The position numbers and the translations under genes were made by a program. Shown here in pieces: positions 1-8,115 of a stretch of 55,040 nucleotides of DNA; position 1 is the stretch's first letter, and every line of letters begins with the position of its first letter. The stretch lies in NCBI GenBank assembly GCA_030041475.1, contig JASHNU010000049.1:1-55040 (forward strand), written 5' to 3'. The stretch is from Candidatus Sulfotelmatobacter sp. (GTDB lineage: Bacteria; Acidobacteriota; Terriglobia; Terriglobales; Acidobacteriaceae). The notes beneath the pieces are model-generated. The model searched no databases, was not told the DNA's origin, and was given only the letters and a program-made list of their open reading frames with translations.

Positions 1-407
1 AAGCCACCGACCGGACCACGCGCAACGAACCCACGTCCACCCCAGCCACGTCCGCCCCATGCTGGTCCACCCCACGCGCGTCCCCAGCCCGGATGTCCGT
101 ACCACGGACGACCGTACCAGCCATTCGCCCAGCCCCAGCGTCCTAACCACCCCGGACCATGGAACCACGGGCCCGCGCCGACGAACACGCCACCCACAAA
201 CCAATCCGGCCCATAGTAGCCGTAGGGCGCGCAGGCGTAAGGATAGTATCCGTAGTAGCCATACGCGCAAACCGGAGCCGGCCCCACCGCGACACCTACC
301 GGTCCAACCCGCACTCCCACCGCAACCTGCGCTTGCGAATACGTAAACGGTATAACCGTCATCACCGCCAGCAACGCCATGTATCTCATGTATCTCATGT
401 ACCGCAT
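1..407 (-). CDS. Gly/Trp/Tyr-rich secreted protein, C-terminus beyond the window
   Basis: Reading the minus strand from an ATG at 407 gives an open frame that runs off the left edge. GGGAGG lies about six bases before this ATG. The first ten codons contain four in-frame ATGs nine bases apart (407, 398, 389, 380), producing an M-R-Y triplet repeat, so the exact start is ambiguous; the downstream ATGs have no better ribosome site. A hydrophobic signal peptide follows (MALLAVMTVIPFTYSQA). The rest is low-complexity, dominated by G, W, Y and P (for example GYYGYYPYACAPYGYYGP and repeated GRAWGGP/GRGWGG units). Such proteins are common and uncharacterised in acidobacteria and proteobacteria. I infer export to the envelope and propose no function. 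Confidence 0.7.
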   Translation of the reverse strand, partial: MRYMRYMRYMALLAVMTVIPFTYSQAQVAVGVRVGPVGVAVGPAPVCAYGYYGYYPYACAPYGYYGPDWFVGGVFVGAGPWFHGPGWLGRWGWANGWYGRPWYGHPGWGRAWGGPAWGGRGWGGRGFVARGPVGG

Positions 408-519
408 GCTCACCTCCCGCTCCGGATCGCTATCCCCTGTCGAGTGCGGCTCCGGAAGCTGTTTCCAAACTCTCTACCCATTTGAACAATCCAGGCCCAG
501 AAAAGTTGCGCGATTGAAG

Positions 520-556
520 GTGGCTGATTTCAGCCATCTTGGTCGAAATCAGCCAC
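520..556 (-). terminator. 12-bp perfect inverted repeat downstream of the Kelch gene
   Basis: GTGGCTGATTTC at 520-531 is exactly complementary to GAAATCAGCCAC at 545-556, with a 13-base loop. It lies about 55 bases past the stop of the minus-strand Kelch gene and about 110 bases before the start of the next minus-strand gene. No T-run follows on either strand, so it may be a factor-dependent terminator, a 3' stabiliser, or an operator of the downstream gene. Confidence 0.4.
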
Positions 557-609
557 TTAGCGGGATATCCAAGGCGGGACTGGACTTGGCCCGGAAAGTG
601 GCTTCTACT

Positions 610-1731
610 CTACGGGCGGTAAATCCAGGTTTGTGCCGTTGCCTGATCGTTGTTGGGATATCCACCAGCCAGCAGCACGGCTCCGTCCTTGAGCCTGGTT
701 TCGCTCATGAAATGCCACGCATCGTTCAACTGGCCCGTTGCGAGCAGGAACTTGCCCGCGATCGGGTCGAACAATTCGACATCTTTGCTTCCACCGGCAA
801 TGAGCAGCTTCCCCGATGCCAGTTGCACCGCCTCATCCGGAAGTTTGAAGCGGCTGTCGTTCAAAGAAGCTGTTGAAGTAAATTTCCCCGTATGTGGGTC
901 GTAGATCTCAGCGCTCGCGAGATTTCCCTTCCATCCCCGATTATCCGAACCGCCCGCGATCAGAACCCGCCCATCAGGGAGCAGGCCTGCGGTGTGCTTG
1001 CAGCGCGCGATGCTCATCCGGCCTGTCTCAGTAAAGCCGCCCGTCTTCGGATCGTAGAGTTCCGCCGTCGCCGAGACATCTCCCGCATACCCGCCGGCGA
1101 TGAGAACGCGCCCATCGTTGAGTAGAGTCGCGATATGTGAAATCCGCGGGTGATGCATGGAGCCTGTAAGCTGAAACGACAGCGTCTTCACGTGGAAGAT
1201 CTCGGCCGAAGCCAGCGATTCATTGTCCTCGCGTTCTCCGCCTGCGATGAGCACGTCGCCCTTGGCCAGCAAAGTTGCGCTCGGCCTTCCGCGAGGGCTG
1301 TTCATCTTGGCGATCACGGTGAACTTGCCCGTCGCTGGGTCATAGAGCTCGGCCGAGTCGGTGCCGCCATTCCCCACCCAACCTCCGGCAACCAGCACCT
1401 TGCCGGTCGGCAACAGCACGGCGATCTGGCCCACACGGCCGATGCTCATTTCGCCCGTCGGCTGAAATTTGCCTGAAGCGGGATCGTAAAGTTCGGCGGA
1501 TTTATAGAAATCCTGATTGCGGCGCATACCGCCGGCGATCAGCACGCGGCCATCCGGCAACAATGTGGCCGTATGGCCGGATCGCGGATCGAGCATTTGC
1601 CCGGCCGGGGAGACAGCCCCGGCCGCGAAGCCCGAGGCAGCAATTGCAGGTGCCGATGCGTGGTAAGCAATGGCAGCGACGGCGCAGCTGATGGTGATGG
1701 CAGCGACGAGAAGCAGGCGGGAACGGTTCAT
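610..1731 (-). CDS. Secreted Kelch-repeat beta-propeller protein
   Basis: The 373-residue protein starts at an ATG with AGGAGG six bases upstream; an upstream in-frame extension lacks a ribosome site and overlaps the divergent gene. It begins with a signal peptide (MNRSRLLLVAAITISCAVAA). After this come seven repeats of about 45 residues, each with the core G-[RKDA]-[VL]-L-[IVL]-AGG and most followed by SAELYDP-[AK]-[ST]-G-[KG]-F. This pattern matches Kelch/galactose-oxidase-type blades, and seven repeats would close one propeller. I see no catalytic residues, so a binding or scaffolding role in the periplasm or outside the cell is the inference. It is divergent from the caspase-like gene with 154 bases between the starts. 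Confidence 0.85.
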   Translation of the reverse strand: MNRSRLLLVAAITISCAVAAIAYHASAPAIAASGFAAGAVSPAGQMLDPRSGHTATLLPDGRVLIAGGMRRNQDFYKSAELYDPASGKFQPTGEMSIGRVGQIAVLLPTGKVLVAGGWVGNGGTDSAELYDPATGKFTVIAKMNSPRGRPSATLLAKGDVLIAGGEREDNESLASAEIFHVKTLSFQLTGSMHHPRISHIATLLNDGRVLIAGGYAGDVSATAELYDPKTGGFTETGRMSIARCKHTAGLLPDGRVLIAGGSDNRGWKGNLASAEIYDPHTGKFTSTASLNDSRFKLPDEAVQLASGKLLIAGGSKDVELFDPIAGKFLLATGQLNDAWHFMSETRLKDGAVLLAGGYPNNDQATAQTWIYRP

Positions 1732-1885
1732 AGGTCCCTCCTGAGAGACAGACGGTCGGGCGGTTTTCCCGTAAGCATAGTTTTCCGCTTGCTTTTTGTC
1801 CAGAACGGGAGCAGAATCGCTGCGTCGCTCGGGACTAAACAGGTCCCGGGTCTTTCCCCACATTTGTTCAAGTTGAGGAGGACCC

Positions 1886-3424
1886 GTGTCTCGACCTGCC
1901 TGCACCTCTCTTTGCGCAATCTGGATTATTTGTCTTTCTTCTCTGCTGCTTGCGCAAGCAGACGCCAACAACGCAACCTTCAAGAATCGGGACGCGCAAC
2001 CGTTTCTCACTGAGAAGAAGGTCGCCATCGTCGTCGGGATCAGCGATTACCCAAAGGAAAGCGGTTTCGACAAGCTCAACTTTGCGGCCAAGGATGCGGA
2101 AGACCTAGCCAAGGCACTGCAGAAACAAGGCTACAGCACGCAGTTGCTAACGGATCAGCACGCAATGAAAAGCAGCATCCAGGCGGCGCTGGAGCAGGCT
2201 CAAGACCAGATCAGCCAGGATCAAGACGGGCGGATACCTCGCGGGACCATCCTCTTCGCATTCTCCGGTCACGGCGGCCAGAAGGAAATCAGCGGACACG
2301 CGAGGCAGTACTTAGTGACGTATGACGCGAATCCTCGCGCCGGGGATCTCGGCTATCCCAAGAAGGAAATTGAGGACGCGCTCAACAAGTCCGGGGCCGC
2401 CCGCAAGATGATGTTCATTGACGCTTGCCGCGAGACAACCGCATCGTCCAAGAGCTTTCCTGTACTTTCCAGTTTCCGCGATCTTCGGCAGGCGCAGGGG
2501 ATCAAGACCTTCTATTCGACCGCTCCGGGTGAGCGCAGCTACGAAGATAAAGATGCCCACAATGGCTACTTCACGCGCTACCTGCTGGAGGGTCTTTCCG
2601 GAAAAGCGGCAACGCCGGAGGGCCTTGTAACCTTCGACAGTCTCGCCAAGTGGGTGATGCATGCGATGAGAAGCGACCCGAAGGTTCCTCAGACTCCCTA
2701 CTGGGACCAACAGGCGAGCGGCGACTTCTACATTGCGGGCCAAGTGGCGAACAAGCAGGCTTTGGTCATTGGAATTGATACGTATGCGGACCTGACGTTG
2801 CACAGCGCCATCGCTGGAGCTAAGCAGGTTCACGAACGGCTTGACGCAAACGGATTCGACACCTCGTACTTGGAGAACGCCTCCTTCAGCGAATTCCAGG
2901 CGCGCATCGAAGCGTTGGGCAAAAACATCGGCCCTAACGATGTTGCTTTGTTCTATTTCGCCGGCCAGGGCGGCATTGCCAGCGGGAAACCGTTCTTGAT
3001 GGCGGCCGACGCGAAACTACCGACTCAGGCGGTAGCGGGGAAATGGGAGAAACCGCCGGACAACTCGATCACTCTCGCGGAAGTGATGGACAAGGTCCGC
3101 CAAAACCATCCCGGGCCAAACCTCTTCTTCCTCGACATGGGCATGGCGCGCGCCAGTTCAGCCGACACGCTGGACCTGCCCGCGCTGCGCCGCGAACACA
3201 CGCTGGTGCTGTTCTGTTGCAAACCGGGTCAAGAGCCCGAGCGCGGCGCGGACGGCACATTGTTCTCCCGTTCGGTCGTTAAGGTGCTCAACGAACCCAG
3301 AATCTCGGCTACTAACGCTTCTTCCAAGATCAAGACGGCAGTTTTCGACCAATCGAATGGCGTGCAGTACGTGATCGAAATCCCGATGCTGCCGGATCGG
3401 GTGTACCTCACGTCTTCACAATAA
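1886..3424 (+). CDS. Secreted caspase-like (C14) protein with a second, degenerate caspase domain
   Basis: The 512-residue protein uses GTG at 1886 with GAGGAGG five bases upstream. Residues about 8-27 form a signal peptide ending AQADA. Residues 44-285 are a caspase-like p20 domain: KKVAIVVGISDYP at the first strand, His129 in SGHGG, and Cys181 in FIDACR, the expected catalytic dyad. Residues 290-480 repeat the fold (QALVIGIDTYADL, LFYFAGQGG, LFFLDMG), but His is replaced by Gln361 and Cys by Gly419, so this half should be inactive. Family knowledge: bacterial metacaspase/orthocaspase-like proteases cleave after basic residues or act as scaffolds. A secreted tandem of active and pseudo domains suggests intramolecular regulation, which is my inference. 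A small secreted protein lies 55 bases downstream. Confidence 0.85.
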   Translation: MSRPACTSLCAIWIICLSSLLLAQADANNATFKNRDAQPFLTEKKVAIVVGISDYPKESGFDKLNFAAKDAEDLAKALQKQGYSTQLLTDQHAMKSSIQAALEQAQDQISQDQDGRIPRGTILFAFSGHGGQKEISGHARQYLVTYDANPRAGDLGYPKKEIEDALNKSGAARKMMFIDACRETTASSKSFPVLSSFRDLRQAQGIKTFYSTAPGERSYEDKDAHNGYFTRYLLEGLSGKAATPEGLVTFDSLAKWVMHAMRSDPKVPQTPYWDQQASGDFYIAGQVANKQALVIGIDTYADLTLHSAIAGAKQVHERLDANGFDTSYLENASFSEFQARIEALGKNIGPNDVALFYFAGQGGIASGKPFLMAADAKLPTQAVAGKWEKPPDNSITLAEVMDKVRQNHPGPNLFFLDMGMARASSADTLDLPALRREHTLVLFCCKPGQEPERGADGTLFSRSVVKVLNEPRISATNASSKIKTAVFDQSNGVQYVIEIPMLPDRVYLTSSQ

Positions 3425-3479
3425 TTCGGTCAGCGTCACGCGCCCAGCGCTTGAGGCTGCGCGAAGAGGAGAAAAATCC

Positions 3480-3920
3480 ATGACTAAGCATATGATGGGG
3501 GCTGCACTTGTGGCCTGCGTGATCGCGCTGATTTCGGTGCCGCTGACCGCGCAGAACTCTGTTCAGACCGCCGGGGTCAAGACACAAGCCGGCGCCAAAG
3601 ACACGAACGTCAAAACCGACAATGCCTTGAATTCTCCGGATCAGAAGATCGCTGCGCCCGAAAGAAAAGGTGGCCCAAAAGCGAAGGCTCTGACGTGCAA
3701 CGCTCACATTGATAATCAGACCCCCCTCTATGTCCGCTACTATATGAACGGGGATTTAGAGGCGATTATCGGACCATACGGCGATTACTATCCCGCCTAC
3801 ACTCTGGGAAATGCAGTGTTGTATGCAAAAGCTGTGTTTCCCGATGGGAGCTTCTTGTCGTTCGGTCCCCGCAATTACAGCTGCTCGGGCAGCGATTTCA
3901 CCTGGACGCTCACTCCCTAG
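3480..3920 (+). CDS. Small secreted protein of unknown function
   Basis: This 146-residue protein has AGAGGAG 6-8 bases before the ATG and a clear signal peptide (about residues 1-25, ending LTAQ). The mature part starts with a Gln/Lys/Asn/Asp-rich unstructured stretch to about residue 70. It ends in a compact region with two cysteines and many aromatic residues (YVRYYMNGD, IIGPYGDYYPAY). I recognise no domain. It follows the caspase-like gene on the same strand by 55 bases and ends at a strong terminator, so the two are probably cotranscribed. The disordered N-terminal part could be a substrate or spacer for the protease, but nothing in the sequence proves this. Confidence 0.75.
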   Translation: MTKHMMGAALVACVIALISVPLTAQNSVQTAGVKTQAGAKDTNVKTDNALNSPDQKIAAPERKGGPKAKALTCNAHIDNQTPLYVRYYMNGDLEAIIGPYGDYYPAYTLGNAVLYAKAVFPDGSFLSFGPRNYSCSGSDFTWTLTP

Positions 3921-3947
3921 GCGTCCACACTATCGGGGCATTATTTG

Positions 3948-3970
3948 AGGGCACCTCGGTGCCCTTTTTT
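3948..3970 (+). terminator. Rho-independent terminator
   Basis: AGGGCACC (3948-3955) and GGTGCCCT (3958-3965) form an 8-bp stem with a two-base spacer (the innermost pairs probably open), followed by six T at 3965-3970. It ends the transcript of the caspase-like gene and the small secreted protein. The minus-strand reading lacks a T-run. Confidence 0.85.
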
Positions 3971-4036
3971 GTCGGGCAATGCCCGCTGCATTTGATTTGC
4001 AATTTTGCAGGCCTGCAACCGTCATTCGCGAATGCT

Positions 4037-6154
4037 CTAGGCGCCTACGAGTGCCCTCTTCTCGCTCGGCTCGTACTCCACGATGTATCCCGCTACGGCA
4101 CTCGCTGCAACGGTGAGCGGCGAGGCCAGGTACATCTGGCCAGGGCCGCTGCGGCCAGGGAAGTTGCGATTCTGGGCGCTGATGACGACCTGGTCGGGCC
4201 TCGTCGAGACTCCCGGCCCGGCGTTAATGCAAGCGCCGCAACTGGGCTCGATGACGCGCGCGCCGGCCTTGTGAAAGATGTCGAGATATCCGCGACGCAC
4301 GCAGTAGTCGCGCGTCTCCTGGGAGCCGAACTGAATGTAGAACTTCACCGAGTCGGCCACGCGCTTGCCGTGCTTGAGGGCGTCGGCGAGCACGAGCGCG
4401 TACATGTCCATGTCTTCATTCTTGCCTGCAGTGCAGGTGCCACCGTATGCAATTTCGACCGGCACCGGTGTGTTCAGTTCACGGACGTATTTGCCGTTAC
4501 CGGGATCACCCGGCGTCGCGACCATCGGCGTGATTTCGGCGGCGTCCAGCTCGATGACGTGCGCATACTGCGCGCCGGGATCGCTATACAAGCCGCTGAC
4601 CATCGCTTCCGCTTTTTGCCGATCTATTCCGCGGCGCTCGACCAGAAAGTCGACTGCTTTCTTGTCAGGCGCAACGATCCCAGTGAATCCGCCGATCTCC
4701 GCGGCCATGTTGGTCATGGTGGCGCGCTCGTCGACGCTGAGCTCTTCAATCGCCTCGCCGGAGTACTCCATCACTTTCGCCAGCGCCTTACCGCTGCGTA
4801 CGTAATCGAGCGAGAGAATCTTCAGAATGAAATCTTTCGCCGTGACGTTCGGGTGCTTCTTGCCGCGAATGACGATGCGCACCGATTCGGGCACCTTGAC
4901 GCGAACGTCTTTCGTGATCCAGGAATTGAAAACGTCGGTGGTGCCGATGCCGAAGGCGACGCAGCCGATCGCGCCCACGTGCGGCGTGTGGGAATCAGAA
5001 CCGATATTCAGTTGCCCCGGCAGAGCATAGCTTTCGAGCACAATCGAGTGGCAGATACCTTCGGAGCCTTTGCGGTCTGTGAGTTCTCCGTGCAGCTTGA
5101 TTCCCTGCTTCCTGGCGAAATCCTGCTGCTTGAGCTTGAGTTGGGTCGCGAGGTCGAGCAGGCCAAGTTTCTTTTTTTCTTCAGAGATGACTTCATCGAG
5201 AAACGTCAGGTGATCGCGAAAGAAAAGAATGCTGGCTGGATCGTTGACCTTGGCATCTTTGCCGACGTAGTGCTCGAAGAAAATCGCCGCCATCGGCGTG
5301 ACGTACTCGTGGCTGAAGCGCAGATCGGCGCGGGCAAAGCCGGTATCGCCGGGCTTGACGGATGCAACGCCTACTGCCGCCGAGCTTTGCTCGGCCGGCC
5401 TCCTCGACTGCGCTCGGGGCAGGCTCTCGGGGGCGGCCGTCCCCACATGGTCCGCCTTGCTGGGCTGGATCAAGTGCCGGGCGAAGATCTTCTCGGCCAA
5501 TGTCATGGGGCGCGATTCCGTCGCAGATCGAATCGGCGGCAAGAAGACCTTTCCCTGCATGCGGGCGACGTTGAAGGGGAACAGTCCGCCGTACTCGATC
5601 ACCTGGCGCGTGATTTCATCTTCTCCGGCGGTGAATTCGCTGAGCGCCATTTCCTCACCGTTACGAATGCGGTCAATCAGCGAGAAATTGGTCGAAGTCA
5701 GCAGGCCCAGGTTCTGGCAGTTCTGCTTGTAGATGCGCTCGATGTTCTCCGCAATCACGACGCGAATGCCGGCGCACATTTCGGCGTAGGGCGATTGCTC
5801 ACGACTCGATCCCTTGCCGCGGCGCTTGCCGCTCACCGCGCAGACGAAGCCGCCGCGCTTCACGTCCCCACGGCCGATCGGAGTCACCGCTCCGCATTTC
5901 AAGCCCAGATACGGAATTTCGCCCAGGGTCTCGTCGAAGTAGAAACAGTAATGTGCCGGTGTGATCTCGTCGGTCGAAATGTCGTCGCGCAGCTTGGGAT
6001 TGTTTGCGGGATTCTTCGCGTCCCAGGGCAAATCTTCGCCGCCCAGTTGCCGCTTGATAAGTTCGGGATCGTCGGTCAGGAAAAGAATGCGGCCTTGCAG
6101 TCGCACGCGATCCGGCCGTTTCTCTATCTTGCGTTCCAGAAGTGAGTTGATCAC
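4037..6154 (-). CDS. Aconitase / isopropylmalate dehydratase family hydro-lyase, swivel and catalytic domains fused
   Basis: The protein has 705 residues from GTG at 6154 (an in-frame GTG at 6202 is an alternative; neither has a strong ribosome site). The N-terminal part carries the small-subunit swivel domain, including DDISTDEITPAHYCF and GSSREQSPYAEMCAG. The C-terminal part is the large-subunit fold, with Cys574 in GGTCTAG and Cys639/Cys642 in PSCGAC, the three ligands of a [4Fe-4S] cluster. Family members dehydrate and rehydrate hydroxy-acids such as citrate, isopropylmalate or homocitrate. Domain order swivel-first differs from classical AcnA and from separate LeuC/LeuD. The linker between domains is encoded by a REP-like palindromic element. 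The substrate cannot be fixed from sequence; a TCA-cycle aconitase or a LeuCD-like activity are both possible. Confidence 0.85.
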   Translation of the reverse strand: MINSLLERKIEKRPDRVRLQGRILFLTDDPELIKRQLGGEDLPWDAKNPANNPKLRDDISTDEITPAHYCFYFDETLGEIPYLGLKCGAVTPIGRGDVKRGGFVCAVSGKRRGKGSSREQSPYAEMCAGIRVVIAENIERIYKQNCQNLGLLTSTNFSLIDRIRNGEEMALSEFTAGEDEITRQVIEYGGLFPFNVARMQGKVFLPPIRSATESRPMTLAEKIFARHLIQPSKADHVGTAAPESLPRAQSRRPAEQSSAAVGVASVKPGDTGFARADLRFSHEYVTPMAAIFFEHYVGKDAKVNDPASILFFRDHLTFLDEVISEEKKKLGLLDLATQLKLKQQDFARKQGIKLHGELTDRKGSEGICHSIVLESYALPGQLNIGSDSHTPHVGAIGCVAFGIGTTDVFNSWITKDVRVKVPESVRIVIRGKKHPNVTAKDFILKILSLDYVRSGKALAKVMEYSGEAIEELSVDERATMTNMAAEIGGFTGIVAPDKKAVDFLVERRGIDRQKAEAMVSGLYSDPGAQYAHVIELDAAEITPMVATPGDPGNGKYVRELNTPVPVEIAYGGTCTAGKNEDMDMYALVLADALKHGKRVADSVKFYIQFGSQETRDYCVRRGYLDIFHKAGARVIEPSCGACINAGPGVSTRPDQVVISAQNRNFPGRSGPGQMYLASPLTVAASAVAGYIVEYEPSEKRALVGA
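5379..5455. repeat. REP-like palindromic element inside a coding region
   Basis: GCCGAGC/GCTCGGC (5379-5385 and 5389-5395) form a 7-bp hairpin with a 3-base loop. It is followed by CCTCGACTGCGCTCGGGGCA (5400-5419) and a second GC-rich partial palindrome GGGGCGGCCGTCCCC near 5430-5445. Sequences of the CTCGACTGCGCTCGGGGCAGGCT type are interspersed intergenic repeats in many soil bacterial genomes. Here the element is in frame within the aconitase-type gene and encodes a Ser/Ala/Arg/Gln-rich interdomain linker. Confidence 0.6.
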
Positions 6155-6226
6155 GGTGAACCTGAGGTTTCGTCGATTCGGCCGCCGGAGCAGCCTCCCC
6201 ACAGGCTCATTGTAACGCGAGAACTC

Positions 6227-7162
6227 TCAGTGGTGGCCTTGCATCATTCTGTCGTGCGCGGCCTTGTCGAACTTTTCCCCGGCGGTGACGGCAACCGTTA
6301 AGCGATTCTCTTTCGGCGCCAGCGGGCACGTCGCGTATGGCGTTACTGCGCAGGGAGGGTTGTAGGCGCGGTTGAAGTCGAGCGAGATCGTTCCATTCTC
6401 GACCGGGCCGGTATCGAGGAAGCGGCCTCCGGGATATGTCTCCTGGCCCTTGGCCGTCGGATCTGTGAAGACGAAAAAAAGCCCAGTCTTGGGATCGCCT
6501 CCCAGCGCTGTAAGCTTCAATTCTTCGCCATTCAGTTTGAAAGCCGCGCTGCCGGGCACGGTCTCATTGCTAACATCGCCAATTGCGGTGGGGACTTCTA
6601 CTGTTTTCTTGCCGTCGGAGGGAATCCACGTAGCGGTCACGCGGTAATTCAAGTCAAGGGGATAAAACATCATGCCCTTGAAGTCACGTATCGCGGCACT
6701 CTCACTGTCCCTGACGCGAATTCCCATCCGCTGTCCGCGCACAATCACGTGGAAGCGGAGGCTTCCCATATCCACGCGCGTCGCGTGTTTGGAAATATCA
6801 GGATCGAGCTTGGCAGACGTGACCTGCTTGCCGTCAACGGTTGCCTGCGCGTCGGGCAGCATCTTCAGCGTAACGTCGTGGCCTTGAAGGTCGAACTCGC
6901 CTGCATGTGCCGGCCCTTTAGGAAAAACGATCGCATTCGATGGATCGGTGCCGAAGGTGTTCGCTCCCGGCTTGAGCCAGAACAAGCCGGCCAGCGACAG
7001 CCAATTCTTTTTCAGATCGTCGGTCTGCTCGGTTTTCCACTCTTCAAACGACTTGACGTAGGCCGCGTCCGGTGTCTCCACTCCCGCACGACGGGCAAAC
7101 GCGACCGCACCACCCAATAGAAGGATTGCCGCTGATATCGCCCAAGCCAGCTTTCTGCGCAT
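6227..7162 (-). CDS. DUF1684 family secreted protein
   Basis: The 311-residue protein starts at an ATG preceded by GGGAGAG and has an N-terminal hydrophobic signal segment (about residues 5-22). The body matches the DUF1684 pattern: a start such as FEEWKTEQTDDLKKNWLSLAG, then FWLKPGANTFG and, near the C-terminus, the hallmark DFNRAYNPPCAV followed by CPLAPKENRLTVAV. The family is widespread in Bacteroidetes and Acidobacteria, and its biochemical function is not established. It lies 72 bases after the dehydratase start and 66 bases after the inositol monophosphatase stop, all on the minus strand, so loose cotranscription is possible. Confidence 0.85.
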   Translation of the reverse strand: MRRKLAWAISAAILLLGGAVAFARRAGVETPDAAYVKSFEEWKTEQTDDLKKNWLSLAGLFWLKPGANTFGTDPSNAIVFPKGPAHAGEFDLQGHDVTLKMLPDAQATVDGKQVTSAKLDPDISKHATRVDMGSLRFHVIVRGQRMGIRVRDSESAAIRDFKGMMFYPLDLNYRVTATWIPSDGKKTVEVPTAIGDVSNETVPGSAAFKLNGEELKLTALGGDPKTGLFFVFTDPTAKGQETYPGGRFLDTGPVENGTISLDFNRAYNPPCAVTPYATCPLAPKENRLTVAVTAGEKFDKAAHDRMMQGHH

Positions 7163-7228
7163 CTGAATCTCTCCCGTACTCTATTCCCTACTGTACGCCC
7201 GCGGAGGTGGCCGTCCTAGTTACGGTTG

Positions 7229-8074
7229 TTACTGCCAGAATTCCCGCGGGTCGGGCAAAGGATCAAGGTTCCGACCGGCGAAGATTGCCTGAAACTCGCG
7301 CACTAAGGCATCATGCACCAGCCCATTGGATGCCAGCGTTTCCTTGCTGTCGAGCTGAAAGCGCGAGCCGTCGAAACGACTGACCCTGCCTGCCGCCTCC
7401 TCGACAATGAGCACGCCGGCGGCGGTGTCCCACGGGTTGAGATTGAATTCCCAGAAGCCGTCGAAGCGACCGCAGGCCACCATGCACAAATCCAGCGCGG
7501 CCGATCCCGCCCGACGAACGCCGTGCGTCCGCAACGTGATCTGATGGTAGAAGTAAATATTCGGATTCTTGTGACGCTTGTGGCTGGGGAATCCTGTTGC
7601 GACCAGACATTCTTTCAGCTGCGTGGTCTTCGAAACATGGATGGCCTGGCCGTTGAGTTGCGCCCCTCGGCCCTGCTCCGCGCTGAACAGTTCGTCGCGC
7701 GTGGGATCGTACACAACGGCGGCAATGCGGCTGGCCAGCGCCGCCCGGTGTTCCAGCGCCATGGAAACGCAGAAGACCGGATAACCGTGCGCGAAATTGG
7801 TGGTGCCGTCGAGGGGATCCACGTACCAGCGATATTCGCTGCCCCGGTCGCTCAGTCCCTGCTCTTCCCCCAGCACGTCGTGCGAGGGAAACTCGCGGCG
7901 GATGCGCTCACGAATCAGGGCCTCAGAAGCGCGGTCTGCAGCGGTTACCAGATCTGCTTCACCCTTGTATTCGATTTTCAACTTGGAGTGAAAGTATTCG
8001 AGAAGCAGGGCGCCTGCCTCGCGGGCAATGGCGGACATGGCGGGCAGGAAACTTTCGTGGGGAGTGTTGGACAC
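7229..8074 (-). CDS. Inositol-1-monophosphatase family phosphatase
   Basis: The protein has 281 residues, the usual family length. The three metal-binding motifs are present: Glu70-Glu71 in GEEQG, Asp86 and Asp89 in DPLDGTTNFAHG, and Asp216 in WDTAAG. These bind Mg2+ and hydrolyse sugar or inositol phosphates in the cytoplasm. Possible substrates in bacteria are myo-inositol-1-phosphate, 3'-phosphoadenosine-5'-phosphate or fructose-1,6-bisphosphate, and sequence alone does not decide. SuhB would be the E. coli analogue. It follows the Hfq-like gene by 41 bases on the same strand, so the two may share a transcript. Confidence 0.9.
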   Translation of the reverse strand: MSNTPHESFLPAMSAIAREAGALLLEYFHSKLKIEYKGEADLVTAADRASEALIRERIRREFPSHDVLGEEQGLSDRGSEYRWYVDPLDGTTNFAHGYPVFCVSMALEHRAALASRIAAVVYDPTRDELFSAEQGRGAQLNGQAIHVSKTTQLKECLVATGFPSHKRHKNPNIYFYHQITLRTHGVRRAGSAALDLCMVACGRFDGFWEFNLNPWDTAAGVLIVEEAAGRVSRFDGSRFQLDSKETLASNGLVHDALVREFQAIFAGRNLDPLPDPREFWQ

Positions 8075-8115
8075 AGGTCTTGATTCTGCGGGCGGCTGCC
8101 GAAGCGTTGCGTCGT

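Noticed and set aside
4083-4274. Small plus-strand frames near 4.1-4.8 kb
   Set aside because: All lie antisense to the dehydratase and have no start signals or known domains.
3959-6145. 728-residue plus-strand open frame opposite the aconitase-type gene
   Set aside because: It is a shadow of the GC-rich minus-strand gene: it shows no family motif and has no ribosome site, while the minus frame carries complete cluster ligands.
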